A DNA stretch of 64,000 nt, taken from contig NZ_HE997181.1 of NCBI RefSeq assembly GCF_000312425.1, positions 5,007,788-5,071,787 on the forward strand. The letters run 5' to 3'. Under the pieces are notes generated by a model that saw only the letters and a program-made list of their open reading frames with translations, ran no database searches and was not told the DNA's origin. Shown here piece after piece: positions 46,858 to 56,152 of this stretch (positions are counted from its first letter, which is position 1; every line of letters begins with the position of its first letter). The position numbers were made by a program, and so were the translations under genes. The stretch comes from Reyranella massiliensis 521. Its GTDB lineage: Bacteria > Pseudomonadota > Alphaproteobacteria > Reyranellales > Reyranellaceae.

Positions 46858-47394
46858 ATGCGCCGCGCAATCTTTATCCTGCCGTTGCTGACTTTGGCCC
46901 TGATGGCCGGGTTCTTCGCCTGGTCGCTGACCTCGGGCCGCGATCCTGCGTCGATCGGTTCGGTGATGGTGGGCCGGCCGGCACCCAAGCTCGACCTTGT
47001 TGCTTTGCGCGAAGGCGAGCCGGCGCTGACGGATGCGCTGCTGAAGTCCGGCAAGCCCGTGCTGGTCAATTTCTTTGCGAGCTGGTGCACGCCCTGCCTC
47101 GCCGAGCATCCGCTGTTCACGCGGCTTGCCGAGCGCGACGGCGCGACCATCATCGGCATTGCCTGGAAGAACAAGCGTGACGATGCGCTGAAGTGGCTGA
47201 AGCGCCTGGGCGATCCGTTCAAGTATGCCGGCCTCGATCTCGAAGGCCGCACCGGCCTCGACTGGGGTCTTTCCGGCGTGCCCGAGACCTACCTCGTCGA
47301 TGGCCAGGGCATCGTGCGGCTGCATTTCCGTGGCCCGATCACCGAACGCGATCTCAACGAGCGCATCCTGCCGGCATTGAAGGGCGCGAAATGA
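46858..47394 (+). CDS. ccmG: Cytochrome c biogenesis thioredoxin CcmG/DsbE
   Basis: A 178-residue membrane-anchored periplasmic thioredoxin that reduces the apocytochrome haem-binding cysteines or CcmH. The N-terminal TM helix ([18 protein letters not shown]) is followed by [14 protein letters not shown] with the CxxC active site, and the [12 protein letters not shown] cis-proline loop. It starts 2 bp after ccmF and overlaps ccmH as ATGA. Confidence 0.96.
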   Translation: MRRAIFILPLLTLALMAGFFAWSLTSGRDPASIGSVMVGRPAPKLDLVALREGEPALTDALLKSGKPVLVNFFASWCTPCLAEHPLFTRLAERDGATIIGIAWKNKRDDALKWLKRLGDPFKYAGLDLEGRTGLDWGLSGVPETYLVDGQGIVRLHFRGPITERDLNERILPALKGAK

Positions 47395-47840
47395 AAGCCG
47401 TCCTCGCCCTTCTGCTGCTGGTGTTCGCTTTCCCGGCCTTCGCGGTCGATCCCTCGGAGGTCCTGCCCGATCCTGCGCTGGAAACCCGCGCGCGCGAGAT
47501 CGGCCGGGCCTTGCGCTGCGTCGTCTGCCAGAACCAGTCGATCGACGACTCGAATGCCGAGGTCGCGCGCGACATGCGCCGCGCTGTGCGCGAGCGGCTG
47601 GTCGCCGGCGACAACGATGCCGCCGTGTTCGACTTCATGGTGGCGCGCTATGGCGACTACGTGCTGCTCAATCCACCCTTCAAGGCGCGCACGCTCATTC
47701 TCTGGCTCGGCGCCCCGCTGGTGCTGTTGATTGCCGGCAGCGCCCTGCTGCTTGCGGCACGCCGGCGCAAGGCGGTCGTGGCGCCCCAACCGTTGAGCGA
47801 CGAGGAGCAGCGCCGTCTCGACTCGTTGCTGAAGGGATAG
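47391..47840 (+). CDS. ccmH: Cytochrome c maturation protein CcmH (CycL-type)
   Basis: A 149-residue protein with a signal peptide ([18 protein letters not shown]), the apocytochrome-reducing motif [23 protein letters not shown], and a C-terminal TM helix ([23 protein letters not shown]). It presents reduced apocytochrome to CcmF. The ATG overlaps the ccmG stop. Confidence 0.96.
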   Translation: MKAVLALLLLVFAFPAFAVDPSEVLPDPALETRAREIGRALRCVVCQNQSIDDSNAEVARDMRRAVRERLVAGDNDAAVFDFMVARYGDYVLLNPPFKARTLILWLGAPLVLLIAGSALLLAARRRKAVVAPQPLSDEEQRRLDSLLKG

Positions 47841-47845
47841 CGGCG

Positions 47846-49117
47846 TTGCTGGAGTTCCTGCTCGCTCTCCTCACCACGGCGACTGTCGGCGCGCTGCTCG
47901 GGCCGCTGCTGAAGACGCGCGTCGATCATCGCGACCGGCTGAGCGGCGAACTCGCGATCTATCGCGATCAGCTTGCCGAACTGGAGCGCGAGCGGGCGGC
48001 AGGCGCGGTGAGCGAGTCCGATGCGACGGCCGCTCGGGTCGAGATCGAGCGGCGCATCCTGGCCGCCGGTGCAGCAGCGGAAAAAGTCGGTGCATCGTCT
48101 GCCGCTCCGAGGCTGCACAAGTTTCTTCCGCCGGCTCTCTCGCTGCTGGTGCCGCTGCTGGCGTTGGGCGTCTACTTGCAGATGGGCCGACCGGGTCTGC
48201 CGTCCGCACCCTTCGACCGCAGCCAGATCGCAGGTCAGGACTCCGACCGTCCCCTCGACGTCTTGCGCCTGCTGGCCGACGCGCGGGCAAAGCTTGCGCA
48301 GGATCCCGAGGACGCCGAGGCGCTGGCCGCGCTGGGCGAAGGGCTCACTCTCGAAGCCGAGGGCATCGTCACCCAACCGGCAGTGCAAGCCTTCACCAAA
48401 GCACTGCAGAAGCTGCCCGACGATCCGCGGGCTCAATACTATCTCGGCCTGCACGAGGCGCAGAGCGGCAACAGCCGCGCCGCGATCACCCGCTGGCAGA
48501 AGCTCGAAGCCAACAGCCCTCCCGATGCGCCCTGGCTCGGCCTGCTGCGCGCCGAGATCGCAAGGGTCGCCAAAGCAGCTGGCATCGAGGTGCCCTCGGC
48601 GCCGGCCGCACCTCCCTCGGCCATGCCGCAGCCCAGCCGCGAACAGCAGGAGGCGATGGCGGCCCTCGCGCCTGCTGATCGCGAACAGGCGATCCGTTCC
48701 ATGGTCGAAGGGCTGGCCGCGCGTCTCGAACAGAACCCGCAAGACCGTGCGGGCTGGCTGCGGCTGGCCAATGCCTGGAAGGTGTTGGGCGACAATCCCC
48801 GCGCCGCCGCCGCCTATCGCCAGGCGGACACGTTGGGGCCGGTCGATGCGCGCATTTTGGCCGACTGGGCCGAGGCGCATGTGCGGCAGATCACGCCGGG
48901 CACGCCGCCTTCGGCCGATGCGGTGCAGGTGCTGGAGCGGTTGGAGAAAGTCGAGCCACGCAATGCGCTGGCGCTGTTCTATCTCGGTGCGGCTGCCTTT
49001 GCCGCGGGCGACAAGCCGGCGGCGGCGCGCCGCTGGAAGACGTTGCTGGCCCTGCTGCCGGCCGACGCGCCGATCCGCCCGATGCTCGAAGAGCGGATCA
49101 AGGAAACCGAGAAGTAA
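47846..49117 (+). CDS. ccmI: Apocytochrome chaperone CcmI (CycH-type, TPR)
   Basis: A 423-residue protein with two TM helices (near residues 1-20 and 93-115) flanking a cytosolic loop (LSGELAIYRDQLAELERERAAGAVSE) that matches the CcmI N-terminal domain. The periplasmic part has TPR repeats (for example DPEDAEALAALGEGL, PDDPRAQYYLGLHEAQSGN, PRNALALFYLGAAAFAAGD) that bind the apocytochrome C-terminus. The start is TTG at 47846, 6 bp after ccmH; no ATG or GTG fits. Last gene of the ccm cluster. Confidence 0.93.
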   Translation: MLEFLLALLTTATVGALLGPLLKTRVDHRDRLSGELAIYRDQLAELERERAAGAVSESDATAARVEIERRILAAGAAAEKVGASSAAPRLHKFLPPALSLLVPLLALGVYLQMGRPGLPSAPFDRSQIAGQDSDRPLDVLRLLADARAKLAQDPEDAEALAALGEGLTLEAEGIVTQPAVQAFTKALQKLPDDPRAQYYLGLHEAQSGNSRAAITRWQKLEANSPPDAPWLGLLRAEIARVAKAAGIEVPSAPAAPPSAMPQPSREQQEAMAALAPADREQAIRSMVEGLAARLEQNPQDRAGWLRLANAWKVLGDNPRAAAAYRQADTLGPVDARILADWAEAHVRQITPGTPPSADAVQVLERLEKVEPRNALALFYLGAAAFAAGDKPAAARRWKTLLALLPADAPIRPMLEERIKETEK

Positions 49118-49172
49118 GGGCGGCCTGCCCGGACACCCCGGGCGTGTCGTGACAGGGCGAGAACTGGAAGAG

Positions 49173-49544
49173 ATGCCGCTTCATTGGATCATCGACTCGC
49201 GAACGCGACTGGTCACGGCGACGGTTGAGGGCGATTGCACCCGCTCCGACGTCGAAGCCTATCTCAAGGCTGTGGACGGCGGCGGCGCCGTGGCCTGGCG
49301 CAAGCTGTTCGATGCCCGTCACGGCCGGCCCGCCATGGATCACAACGACATGCTGGCCGTCGGCACCCTGTTCCGCGGCTACCACCGGCGCGGCCCTGTC
49401 GGCGCGCTGGCGCTCATCGTATCCGAAACACACGCGGAGCCGATCTCGCGAACGCTCGGCATTCTCGCCACCGCGGACCGGCCGATGCGCCTCTTCACCG
49501 ATCTGGAAAAAGGGCGTCGCTGGATCGAGAGCCTGCCGGCATAG
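49173..49544 (+). CDS. SpoIIAA/STAS-like small protein, function unknown
   Basis: A 123-residue protein with the pattern of SpoIIAA-like domains: an opening strand LHWIIDSRTRLVTATVEGDCT, then VEAYLKAVDGGGAVAWRKLFDARHGRPAM, VGALALIVSETHAEPISRTL and a final FTDLEKGRRWIESL helix. This resembles DUF-type SpoIIAA-like proteins found alone in proteobacteria. GGAAGAG precedes the ATG at 49173. It lies between ccmI and the histidine kinase. No partner is evident. Confidence 0.7.
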   Translation: MPLHWIIDSRTRLVTATVEGDCTRSDVEAYLKAVDGGGAVAWRKLFDARHGRPAMDHNDMLAVGTLFRGYHRRGPVGALALIVSETHAEPISRTLGILATADRPMRLFTDLEKGRRWIESLPA

Positions 49545-49581
49545 GCCCTTCTCGTCGCGTCGGCGCGCAGACCGGGCAGAT

Positions 49582-49591
49582 CCCCCCCCCC
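49582..49591. repeat. Homopolymeric C10 tract upstream of the histidine kinase gene
   Basis: Ten consecutive C bases lie in the 170-bp gap between the SpoIIAA-like gene and the sensor kinase, about 123 bp before the kinase start. Tracts of this length can slip during replication and alter promoter spacing, but it may also be a neutral low-complexity run. The rest of the gap shows nothing further. Confidence 0.8.
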
Positions 49592-49714
49592 AACCGGAGC
49601 CGATGGTGTCGCATGCGACGGCACTCCCCACGGCGATGTCATGGCTTTGGCCGATATCGCCGGCCGCGTTGGGGCAGCACCGAAGCGCCGTTTGCTGTAA
49701 AAGGCTTCGTCGAC

Positions 49715-52345
49715 ATGTCCGATGTGGGTTCCCGTCCAGGGACGGCGTCGCGTCCGCGACCGCTGTCGCTGACGGGGTTGCTGCGTTCCTTTCCGATGCT
49801 GGTCCGCCGCGGGCTGGGCACCATCGGTGTCGCCTGGGCGACGGGTGCGGCGCTGCTCTTCCTTGTCTGCTGCCTCGCCTCCTTCCTGTATCTCTGGCTT
49901 GCGCTGCACCAAAACGAAACGGTGGCGGCACGTCGCAAGTCGGCCGAAGTGCTCGAACTCGTTCATGTCGGCGGGGAGCTCGTTTACGCCGTGCAGGCCT
50001 ATACCGACGGCGGCCGTCATTCCGTGCATGCCTTACCGGCGCTGCGCGATGCCTGGCGGAGCTTCGACGCGCAGCTCAACCGCAAATGCCTTCTGCCCGG
50101 CGGCGTGGTCTGCACCGATGCCTGGCTACTGCGCGAAGTGCTGGCCCCGATCCTGGCCGAAGACCCTCCGCTGTTCGGCCACGACGAAATGCACCGCGTC
50201 CTGGTGGCCCACGCCGAGCTGAACCGGGCCGGCACAGTGGTCGCAACGGAGCTCGAAACCGTCATCGACCGCGTGATCGAACGTTATCAGACGGCCCTGG
50301 CCGTGCTGGCGCTCAGCACGCTCGGCTTCATCGCGTCGGGTCTGGTGCTGCTGCTGCTGGTGGGACGCGCCGCGCTGGAGCGCCATGCCCTCTACACCCA
50401 GGCGAGGGAGGCCGAGGCGCTCCTTTCGGAAACCATCGAGGCGCTGCCCGCTGGTCTCACCGTGTACGACAGCGAGGAACGGCTGATGCTTTTCAACGCC
50501 GCCGCCCGCGAGATCAGCTCGGTGCTGACAGCACCCGACGCGATCGGTCTGACCTATACCGAACTGGCCGCGCGCGCGGCCGCAGCGCGTGGTGGAGATC
50601 CTGCGCAGCAACGCGAGAGGGTGCAGGTCTGGCTGCAACGTTTTCGTGCCAAAGGCATGCCGCAGACGCAGCGGATGCCCAATGGCCGTTGGTACGAATG
50701 GTCGGAGAAGAAGACGGCTTCCGACCGTACCGTCGGCCTGCGCATCGACGTCACGCATATCAAGACGCTGCAGCTGCAAAGCGACAAGGCTCGCCGGGAG
50801 TATCAGCGTCTCGTCGAGTCGCTTGCCGATGTGGTCTTCGAAGTCGATATCGCAAGTGGCGCGCTGATCTTCGTGAGTGCCGCCGCCGCCGACCTGTTCG
50901 GCCTGCCGGCCGCCGAAATGGTGGGTACGGTACTGCTCAACCATGTCCATGCCGAGGATCGCGAGCTGCTGCGCGACGCCGTACGTCGGGAGCTGCACAG
51001 CGGCGAGGGCGAGGTGCACCAGATCGGCTTCCGTGTCCTGCAGGCGAGCGCCGAGGGTGCGAATGTGGTGCGCTACGTCGAAGCCCGCTATCGCCGGCTC
51101 GTGCGCGACGATGGCACGGCGATCGTCAGCGGCGTCGTTCGCGATGTCGACGGCGAGGTGCGGTTGGCGCGCCGGCTGGAGCAGGAACGCGCCCGCCTGC
51201 GCTCGATCATCGACTCGAGTGCAGCGCTGGTCGTGCTGACCGACCGCAACCTCGACATTCTGATGGTGAACCACGAATTCTCGGTTTTCAGCGGGCTTTC
51301 GTCCGAGCAGGCCGTCGGCCGTTCGCTGCACACGGTCTTCGCCCGACCGATCGATCCCTTCATCCTGGCGGGCTGGCTCGATCGGTCGTGGACCGAGAAG
51401 GCGCTGACGGCCGCGCGCGGCACGCTCACGGTGGTGGATGCCGAGGGTCGGGAACGCGTGGTCGAAGTCACCGCCAGACCAGTGCTGAACGCCGAAGGCC
51501 TGGTGCGTCAGATCGTTTTCGTGGGCGTCGACGACACGGTGCGCCGCGAGACCGAGCGTGCCTTGTTCGACGCCGAGCGCCTGAAGAGCGTCGGCACCAT
51601 CGCCGCCACAGTGATCCATGAGGTCAACCAGCCGCTGCAAGTGATCACGCTCGCCGCCGAATCCGCGCTGGAAGATCTGGAAGCCGCAACGCTTGCCCGC
51701 CGTTCGGTCGAACCAGCGCCCGTTGCCGCCAAGTTCGAGCGTGTCCTGAAGCAGGTGGATCGCATGGTGCGCATCACCAGCGAGCTGCGAGCCTTCTCGC
51801 GGGCTACGGCTGCAGAGAAGCCTGCGGCGTTCGATGTGCGTGGGGCGCTGGCCAGTGCCGTCGATCTCACGGCTGCGCCTGCACGTCATGCCGGCATCGC
51901 GCTCACCCTGGACCAGGCAGACGACCTGCCATTGGTGCTGGGTCATGTCGGCCGGCTGGAGCAGGTGATGATCAATTTGATCAACAATGCCCGCGACGCT
52001 CTCGTCGAGAGCGATCCCGAGGGGCTGCGTCGCGACATGGTGATCACCGTTACCGCGCGCGCTGTGCCGACGCCGCGCGGCAACGCCGTGCGCATAACTG
52101 TCGACGATAACGGCCCCGGCATCGCCGCCGACGTCCTGCCGCGCCTGTTCGAGATGTTCGTCACGACCAAGCCGCGCACCAAGGGCACTGGCCTGGGCCT
52201 TGCCGTCTGCCAGCGCATCGTCGAGGAAATGGGTGGCTCCATTGTCGCCGCGAACAAGCCGGAAGGCGGGGCCAGGTTCACGGTGATGCTGCCGGAGGCG
52301 GCGCCCGGCTCGACCGAGGCCGTCGCGCAACCCGTGTCGACCTAG
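49715..52345 (+). CDS. PAS-domain sensor histidine kinase
   Basis: An 876-residue membrane-bound kinase. TM1 is at about residues 40-64 (GVAWATGAALLFLVCCLASFLYLWL), followed by a periplasmic sensor of about 125 residues and TM2 (LAVLALSTLGFIASGLVLLLLVGRA). Three PAS domains follow (LLSETIEALPAGLTVYDSEERLMLFN, LVESLADVVFEVDI, IIDSSAALVVLTDRNLDILMVN). The HisKA site is H635 in VIHEVNQPLQVI. The ATPase motifs are NLINNARDAL, DNGPGI and GTGLGLAV. No receiver domain or response-regulator gene is adjacent, so it is an orphan kinase. The periplasmic domain contains two cysteines about 11 residues apart (RKCLLPGGVVC). Confidence 0.93.
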   Translation: MSDVGSRPGTASRPRPLSLTGLLRSFPMLVRRGLGTIGVAWATGAALLFLVCCLASFLYLWLALHQNETVAARRKSAEVLELVHVGGELVYAVQAYTDGGRHSVHALPALRDAWRSFDAQLNRKCLLPGGVVCTDAWLLREVLAPILAEDPPLFGHDEMHRVLVAHAELNRAGTVVATELETVIDRVIERYQTALAVLALSTLGFIASGLVLLLLVGRAALERHALYTQAREAEALLSETIEALPAGLTVYDSEERLMLFNAAAREISSVLTAPDAIGLTYTELAARAAAARGGDPAQQRERVQVWLQRFRAKGMPQTQRMPNGRWYEWSEKKTASDRTVGLRIDVTHIKTLQLQSDKARREYQRLVESLADVVFEVDIASGALIFVSAAAADLFGLPAAEMVGTVLLNHVHAEDRELLRDAVRRELHSGEGEVHQIGFRVLQASAEGANVVRYVEARYRRLVRDDGTAIVSGVVRDVDGEVRLARRLEQERARLRSIIDSSAALVVLTDRNLDILMVNHEFSVFSGLSSEQAVGRSLHTVFARPIDPFILAGWLDRSWTEKALTAARGTLTVVDAEGRERVVEVTARPVLNAEGLVRQIVFVGVDDTVRRETERALFDAERLKSVGTIAATVIHEVNQPLQVITLAAESALEDLEAATLARRSVEPAPVAAKFERVLKQVDRMVRITSELRAFSRATAAEKPAAFDVRGALASAVDLTAAPARHAGIALTLDQADDLPLVLGHVGRLEQVMINLINNARDALVESDPEGLRRDMVITVTARAVPTPRGNAVRITVDDNGPGIAADVLPRLFEMFVTTKPRTKGTGLGLAVCQRIVEEMGGSIVAANKPEGGARFTVMLPEAAPGSTEAVAQPVST

Positions 52346-52431
52346 TCCTGCCGATTACCTCCCAGGAAATCGCCGGCGGCCCGGTCTCGCGCTTATCTCC
52401 TTCGCGGACAAACCATCCCAAGGAGCAAGCC

Positions 52432-52806
52432 ATGTCGAACTTCCCTTCGTCGCCCGATGCCGTCGTCGAGACCTACGTCGCGGCCTGGAACGAGACCGAT
52501 GCCGGCCGTCGCGGTGCGGCTGTTGCCAGGTCCTTTGCCGAAAAGGCGACCTATCGCGATCCGGTGATGGCGGGCGACGGTCCCGGCGGGATCGATGCCA
52601 TGCTGGCGGGGGTTCAGGCGAAGTTTCCGGGCTTCGTGCTGAAGCGGACGTCCAAGGTCGACCACCACAACGGCGCGCTGCGCTTCACCTGGTCGCTGGG
52701 GCCGGCGGCGGGGCCGGCGGTCGTCGAGGGTGTCGACTTCTGCACGCTGGCGCCGGATGGCCGGCTCGCCTCGGTGGTCGGGTTCATCGACAAGATGCCG
52801 GGCTGA
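52432..52806 (+). CDS. NTF2-like/SnoaL-like domain protein
   Basis: A 124-residue protein with the cone-fold pattern of the NTF2/SnoaL superfamily: VVETYVAAWNETDAGRRGAAVARSFAEKATYRDPVM, a GIDAMLAGVQAKFPGFVLKRTSKVDHH helix-strand unit, and paired strands LRFTWSLGP and VEGVDFCTL. Members include isomerases, hydrolases and proteins of unknown role. No partner gene suggests a substrate. An AAGGAGCAAGCC ribosome site precedes the ATG. Confidence 0.8.
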   Translation: MSNFPSSPDAVVETYVAAWNETDAGRRGAAVARSFAEKATYRDPVMAGDGPGGIDAMLAGVQAKFPGFVLKRTSKVDHHNGALRFTWSLGPAAGPAVVEGVDFCTLAPDGRLASVVGFIDKMPG

Positions 52807-52822
52807 TCGTCCGAACAGTAGG

Positions 52823-52860
52823 AGGCGCGGTCTCGACCGAGGCCGCGCCTTCCTTTCCTT
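52823..52860 (+). terminator. Probable terminator between the NTF2-like gene and ahpF
   Basis: AGGCGCGG (52823-52830) pairs with CCGCGCCT (52843-52850) around a 12-nt loop and is followed by TCCTTTCCTT. It lies 16 bp after the NTF2-like stop and before the convergent ahpF stop. The T tract is interrupted, so strength is uncertain. Confidence 0.6.
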
Positions 52861-52878
52861 CGATCGGTGCGGCGGCCT

Positions 52879-54459
52879 CTAGGCGGCCTTGGCGAGGTTC
52901 ACCGGCTCGTTGCGGATCAGGTAGTCGAACGCCGACAGCGCGGCCTTCGCCCCTTCGCCCATGGCGATGACGATCTGCTTGTAGGGCACGGTCGTCGCAT
53001 CGCCGGCAGCGAACACGCCGGTGGCGGAGGTGGCGCCGCGGGCGTCGACCTCGATCTCGCCGCGCGGACTGAGCGCGATAGCGCCCTTCAGCCATTCGGT
53101 GTTGGGCACCAGGCCGATCTGCACGAAGATGCCGTCCAGCTCGACCTGCTTCGTCTCGCCGCTTTGCCGGTCCTTGTAGGAGAGGCCCGTCACCTTGGCG
53201 CCGTCGCCATGCACTTCCGTCGTCTGCGCGGAGACGAGCGTCGTGACGTTGGACAGCGAGGCGAGCTTGGCCTGCAGCACCGCGTCGGCCCGCAGCTGGC
53301 TGTCGAACTCGATCAAGGTGACGTGCGCCACGATGCCCGCGAGGTCGATTGCCGCCTCGACGCCGGAGTTGCCGCCGCCGATCACCGCCACCCGCTTGCC
53401 CTTGAACAGCGGGCCATCGCAGTGCGGGCAGTAGGCCACGCCCTTGTTGCGATATTCGGCCTCGCCCGGAACGTTCATCTGTCTCCAGCGTGCGCCGGGC
53501 GAGAGCACCACGGTGCGCGCCTTGAGGCTGGCGCCGTTCTTGAGCTGCACCTCGGCCAGCCCGCCGGGCTGCGAGGCCGGGATCAGCTTCGTGGCGGTCT
53601 GCAGGTCCATCACATCGACCTCGTAGTCCTTCACGTGGCTCTCCAGCGCCGCGGCCATCTTCGGACCCTCGGTATGGGAAACGGAAATGAAGTTCTCGAT
53701 GCCCATCGTGTCCAGCACCTGGCCGCCGAAGCGCTCGGAGGCGACGCCGGTACGGATGCCCTTGCGAGCGGCATAAATCGCCGCCGCGGCGCCCGCCGGG
53801 CCGCCGCCGATGACCAGCACGTCGAAGGCCGCCTTGGCCGCGATCTCTTCGGCGGCGCGCTCGCTTGCTCCGGTGTCGAGCTTGGCCAGGATCTGCTCCA
53901 GGCTCATGCGACCCTGCGCGAAAGGTTCGCCGTTCAGGAACACAGAGGGCACGGCCATCACGCCACGCTTCTCGACCTCGTCCTGGAACAGCGCGCCGTC
54001 GATCGCGGTGTGGCGGATCTTGGGATTGAGTACGCTCATCAGGTTCAGCGCCTGCACCACGTCGGGGCAGTTCTGGCAGGAGAGCGAGAAATAGGTCTCG
54101 AACGTCCGCTCACCCTCCAGACCCTGGATGCGGGCGATCGTCTCCTGCGTCTCCTTGCTGGGATGACCGCCGACCTGCAGCAGCGCCAGCACAAGAGACG
54201 TGAATTCATGGCCCATCGGCAGGCCGGCGAAGCGCACGGAGATGTCGGTACCCGCGCGGACGATGGCGAAGGAGGGTCGGCGCGCGTCGTCGTCGCGGCG
54301 CACGCAAGTCACCTTGTCGGAGAGCGTGGCGATCTCTTCCAGCAGTTCCTGCAGCTCGCGCGACTTGGCGCTGTCGTCGAGAGACGCCACCAGCTCCACC
54401 GGCTGCGTCAGGCGCTCGAGATATCCCTGCAACTGTGTCTTGAGGTTGGCGTCCAACAT
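52879..54459 (-). CDS. ahpF: Alkyl hydroperoxide reductase subunit F
   Basis: A 526-residue flavoprotein that passes electrons from NAD(P)H to AhpC. The N-terminal double-thioredoxin domain carries CQNC (C128, C131). The FAD-binding GGGPAG lies at 218-223, the catalytic disulfide CPHC at C344/C347, and a second nucleotide site at [19 protein letters not shown]. The full family length is present. ahpF is downstream of ahpC with a 75-bp gap containing a hairpin. Confidence 0.97.
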   Translation of the reverse strand: MLDANLKTQLQGYLERLTQPVELVASLDDSAKSRELQELLEEIATLSDKVTCVRRDDDARRPSFAIVRAGTDISVRFAGLPMGHEFTSLVLALLQVGGHPSKETQETIARIQGLEGERTFETYFSLSCQNCPDVVQALNLMSVLNPKIRHTAIDGALFQDEVEKRGVMAVPSVFLNGEPFAQGRMSLEQILAKLDTGASERAAEEIAAKAAFDVLVIGGGPAGAAAAIYAARKGIRTGVASERFGGQVLDTMGIENFISVSHTEGPKMAAALESHVKDYEVDVMDLQTATKLIPASQPGGLAEVQLKNGASLKARTVVLSPGARWRQMNVPGEAEYRNKGVAYCPHCDGPLFKGKRVAVIGGGNSGVEAAIDLAGIVAHVTLIEFDSQLRADAVLQAKLASLSNVTTLVSAQTTEVHGDGAKVTGLSYKDRQSGETKQVELDGIFVQIGLVPNTEWLKGAIALSPRGEIEVDARGATSATGVFAAGDATTVPYKQIVIAMGEGAKAALSAFDYLIRNEPVNLAKAA

Positions 54460-54490
54460 GAAGGTACTCCGGAAAAAATCTGGTCACGAT

Positions 54491-54516
54491 CCTCTCCCCC
54501 GCCATCGGGGGAGAGG
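54491..54516. repeat. Hairpin in the ahpC-ahpF gap
   Basis: CCTCTCCCCCG (54491-54501) pairs perfectly over 11 bp with 54506-54516 around the loop CCAT. No T tract follows on either strand within a few bases. It could slow transcription, protect the ahpC mRNA 3' end and so make AhpC more abundant than AhpF. It also looks like a small intergenic repeat type common in GC-rich proteobacteria; only one copy is seen here. Confidence 0.75.
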
Positions 54517-54534
54517 TTGGGTGAGATGCCGTCG

Positions 54535-55104
54535 TTAGATCTTGCCGACCAGGTCGAGGCTCGGGGCCAGGGTCTTCTCGCCTTCCTTCCAGGCGGCGGG
54601 GCAGACTTCGCCCGGATGGGCGGCGACGTACTGGGCGGCCTTGATCTTGCGCAGCAGCTCCTTGGCGTCGCGGCCGATGCCGCCTGCGGTGATCTCGACG
54701 ATCTGGATCTTGCCCTCGGGGTCGACGACGAAGGTGCCGCGGTCCGCGAGGCCGGCTTCCTCGATCATCACGCCGAAGTTGCGGGTGATCGTGCCGGTCG
54801 GGTCACCGACCATCACGTAGTCGATCTTCTTGATGGCGTCCGAGGTGTCGTGCCAGGCCTTGTGGCTGAAGTGGGTGTCGGTCGAGACGCTGTAGATCTC
54901 GACGCCCAGCTTCTTGAACTCGGCATAGTTGTCGGCCAAGTCCTCGAGTTCGGTCGGGCAGACGAAAGTGAAGTCGGCCGGGTAGAAGAACACGACAGAC
55001 CACTTGCCCTTCCCCTTGAGGTTGGCGTCGGTCACGTCGACGAACTTGCCCTTCTGATAGGCGGTCGCCTTGAATGGCTTAATTTCGGTGTTGATCAGAG
55101 ACAT
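54535..55104 (-). CDS. ahpC: Alkyl hydroperoxide reductase subunit C (2-Cys peroxiredoxin)
   Basis: A 189-residue typical 2-Cys peroxiredoxin that reduces H2O2 and organic peroxides. The peroxidatic cysteine is C49 ([17 protein letters not shown]), and the resolving cysteine is C168 in [11 protein letters not shown]. An excellent ribosome site AAGGAG lies 7 nt before the ATG at 55104. It is divergent from oxyR and has a palindromic site in its promoter region, so peroxide induction is expected. Confidence 0.98.
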   Translation of the reverse strand: MSLINTEIKPFKATAYQKGKFVDVTDANLKGKGKWSVVFFYPADFTFVCPTELEDLADNYAEFKKLGVEIYSVSTDTHFSHKAWHDTSDAIKKIDYVMVGDPTGTITRNFGVMIEEAGLADRGTFVVDPEGKIQIVEITAGGIGRDAKELLRKIKAAQYVAAHPGEVCPAAWKEGEKTLAPSLDLVGKI

Positions 55105-55171
55105 ATCGGTACTCCTTGAGTGTTCGGTCGCGCCGGGAGGGCGACGGCTGAACCCGGCGTCGGACTAATAC

Positions 55172-55186
55172 TTAGGATCGTTCTAA
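55172..55186. promoter_or_regulatory. Putative OxyR/LysR operator in the ahpC-oxyR intergenic region
   Basis: TTAG-N7-CTAA (55172-55186) is a perfect inverted repeat with the T-N11-A layout of LysR-family sites and close to the OxyR half-site spacing (ATAG-N7-CTAT). It lies in an AT-rich stretch between the divergent genes, about 70 bp upstream of ahpC and 50 bp upstream of oxyR. The identification of OxyR as ligand is inferred from position and the neighbouring gene. Confidence 0.6.
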
Positions 55187-55237
55187 TATTTATCAAACCG
55201 CAAAATACCGAATTGATTAATCGGAAAAAGCGATTAT

Positions 55238-56143
55238 ATGCTAACCATGAGGGCCGTCCCGACCTTGCGGCAATTGCGGTATCTGGTTGCCGTGGTCGAC
55301 CGTTGCCATTTCGGCCAGGCGGCGGCGGCCTGCAACGTCAGCCAGTCGACCCTGAGCGCCGGCATCCAGGAGCTGGAAGACCTGTTGGGCGCTCCCCTGT
55401 TGGAGCGCACCAAACGTACGGTCGTCCCCACGGCGCTGGGCCGCGACGTGGCGGATCGGTCGCGCGACCTGCTGAAGGGTGCCGAGGAACTGATGGACGT
55501 GGCGCAGGCGGCGCGCGAGCCCATGGCCGGGCCGCTGCGTCTCGGCGTCATCCCGACCGTGGGCCCCTTCCTGCTGCCACGCGCCCTGCCTCGGTTACGC
55601 GAGACCTTTCCCAAGCTGCAGCTCTACCTGCGCGAGGACCAGACCGCGCGGCTGCTCGAACGGCTGGATGCCGGCGAACTCGATGCCGTGCTGCTGGCCC
55701 TGCCCTATGCGCTGGGCGATCTCGAGGTCATGGATCTCGGCGAGGATCGCTTCTCCGTCGTCTATCCCGCGGATCATCGCCTGCCGGCGACCGGCGCGGC
55801 GACGCCCGCCGACATCGCGCGCGAGAACCTGCTGCTGCTGGAGGATGGCCACTGCCTGCGCGACCAGGCGCTGGCGGCCTGCGAACTCGAAAGCGCGCGG
55901 CGCAACACCGCCTTCAACGGGACCAGCCTGCACACGCTTGTGCAGATGGTCGCCAACGGGTTGGGCGTCACCCTGATGCCGCAGATGGCGCTGGACGCCG
56001 GCATCGTTAGAGGCCTCGACGTCACGGTGCGGCCGATGGCAGACGGCACTCAGCATCGCCGTATCGGACTTGTCTGGCGGCGCACCTCCGCGCGCAAAGA
56101 AACCTTTCGTCGGTTGGGCGAGGCGCTTCGTCTGTTCCTGTAG
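55238..56143 (+). CDS. oxyR: Hydrogen-peroxide sensor OxyR (LysR family)
   Basis: A 301-residue LysR-type regulator. The N-terminal helix-turn-helix (LRQLRYLVAVVDRCHFGQAAAACNVSQSTLSAGI) is followed by the sensor domain, which carries the redox pair C206 and C215 in GHCLRDQALAAC, the same 9-residue spacing as E. coli C199/C208. This makes a peroxide sensor, rather than a generic LysR protein, very likely. An ATG three codons downstream (55247) is an alternative start. It is divergent from ahpC. Confidence 0.95.
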   Translation: MLTMRAVPTLRQLRYLVAVVDRCHFGQAAAACNVSQSTLSAGIQELEDLLGAPLLERTKRTVVPTALGRDVADRSRDLLKGAEELMDVAQAAREPMAGPLRLGVIPTVGPFLLPRALPRLRETFPKLQLYLREDQTARLLERLDAGELDAVLLALPYALGDLEVMDLGEDRFSVVYPADHRLPATGAATPADIARENLLLLEDGHCLRDQALAACELESARRNTAFNGTSLHTLVQMVANGLGVTLMPQMALDAGIVRGLDVTVRPMADGTQHRRIGLVWRRTSARKETFRRLGEALRLFL

Positions 56144-56152
56144 AGGGACGCT

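Noticed and set aside
44882-46870. 662-codon frame antisense to ccmF
   Set aside because: No domain, Arg/Gln-rich, entirely within a certain gene.
54491-54516. Intrinsic terminator between ahpC and ahpF
   Set aside because: The stem is strong but there is no T tract on either strand, so it is listed as a hairpin rather than a terminator.
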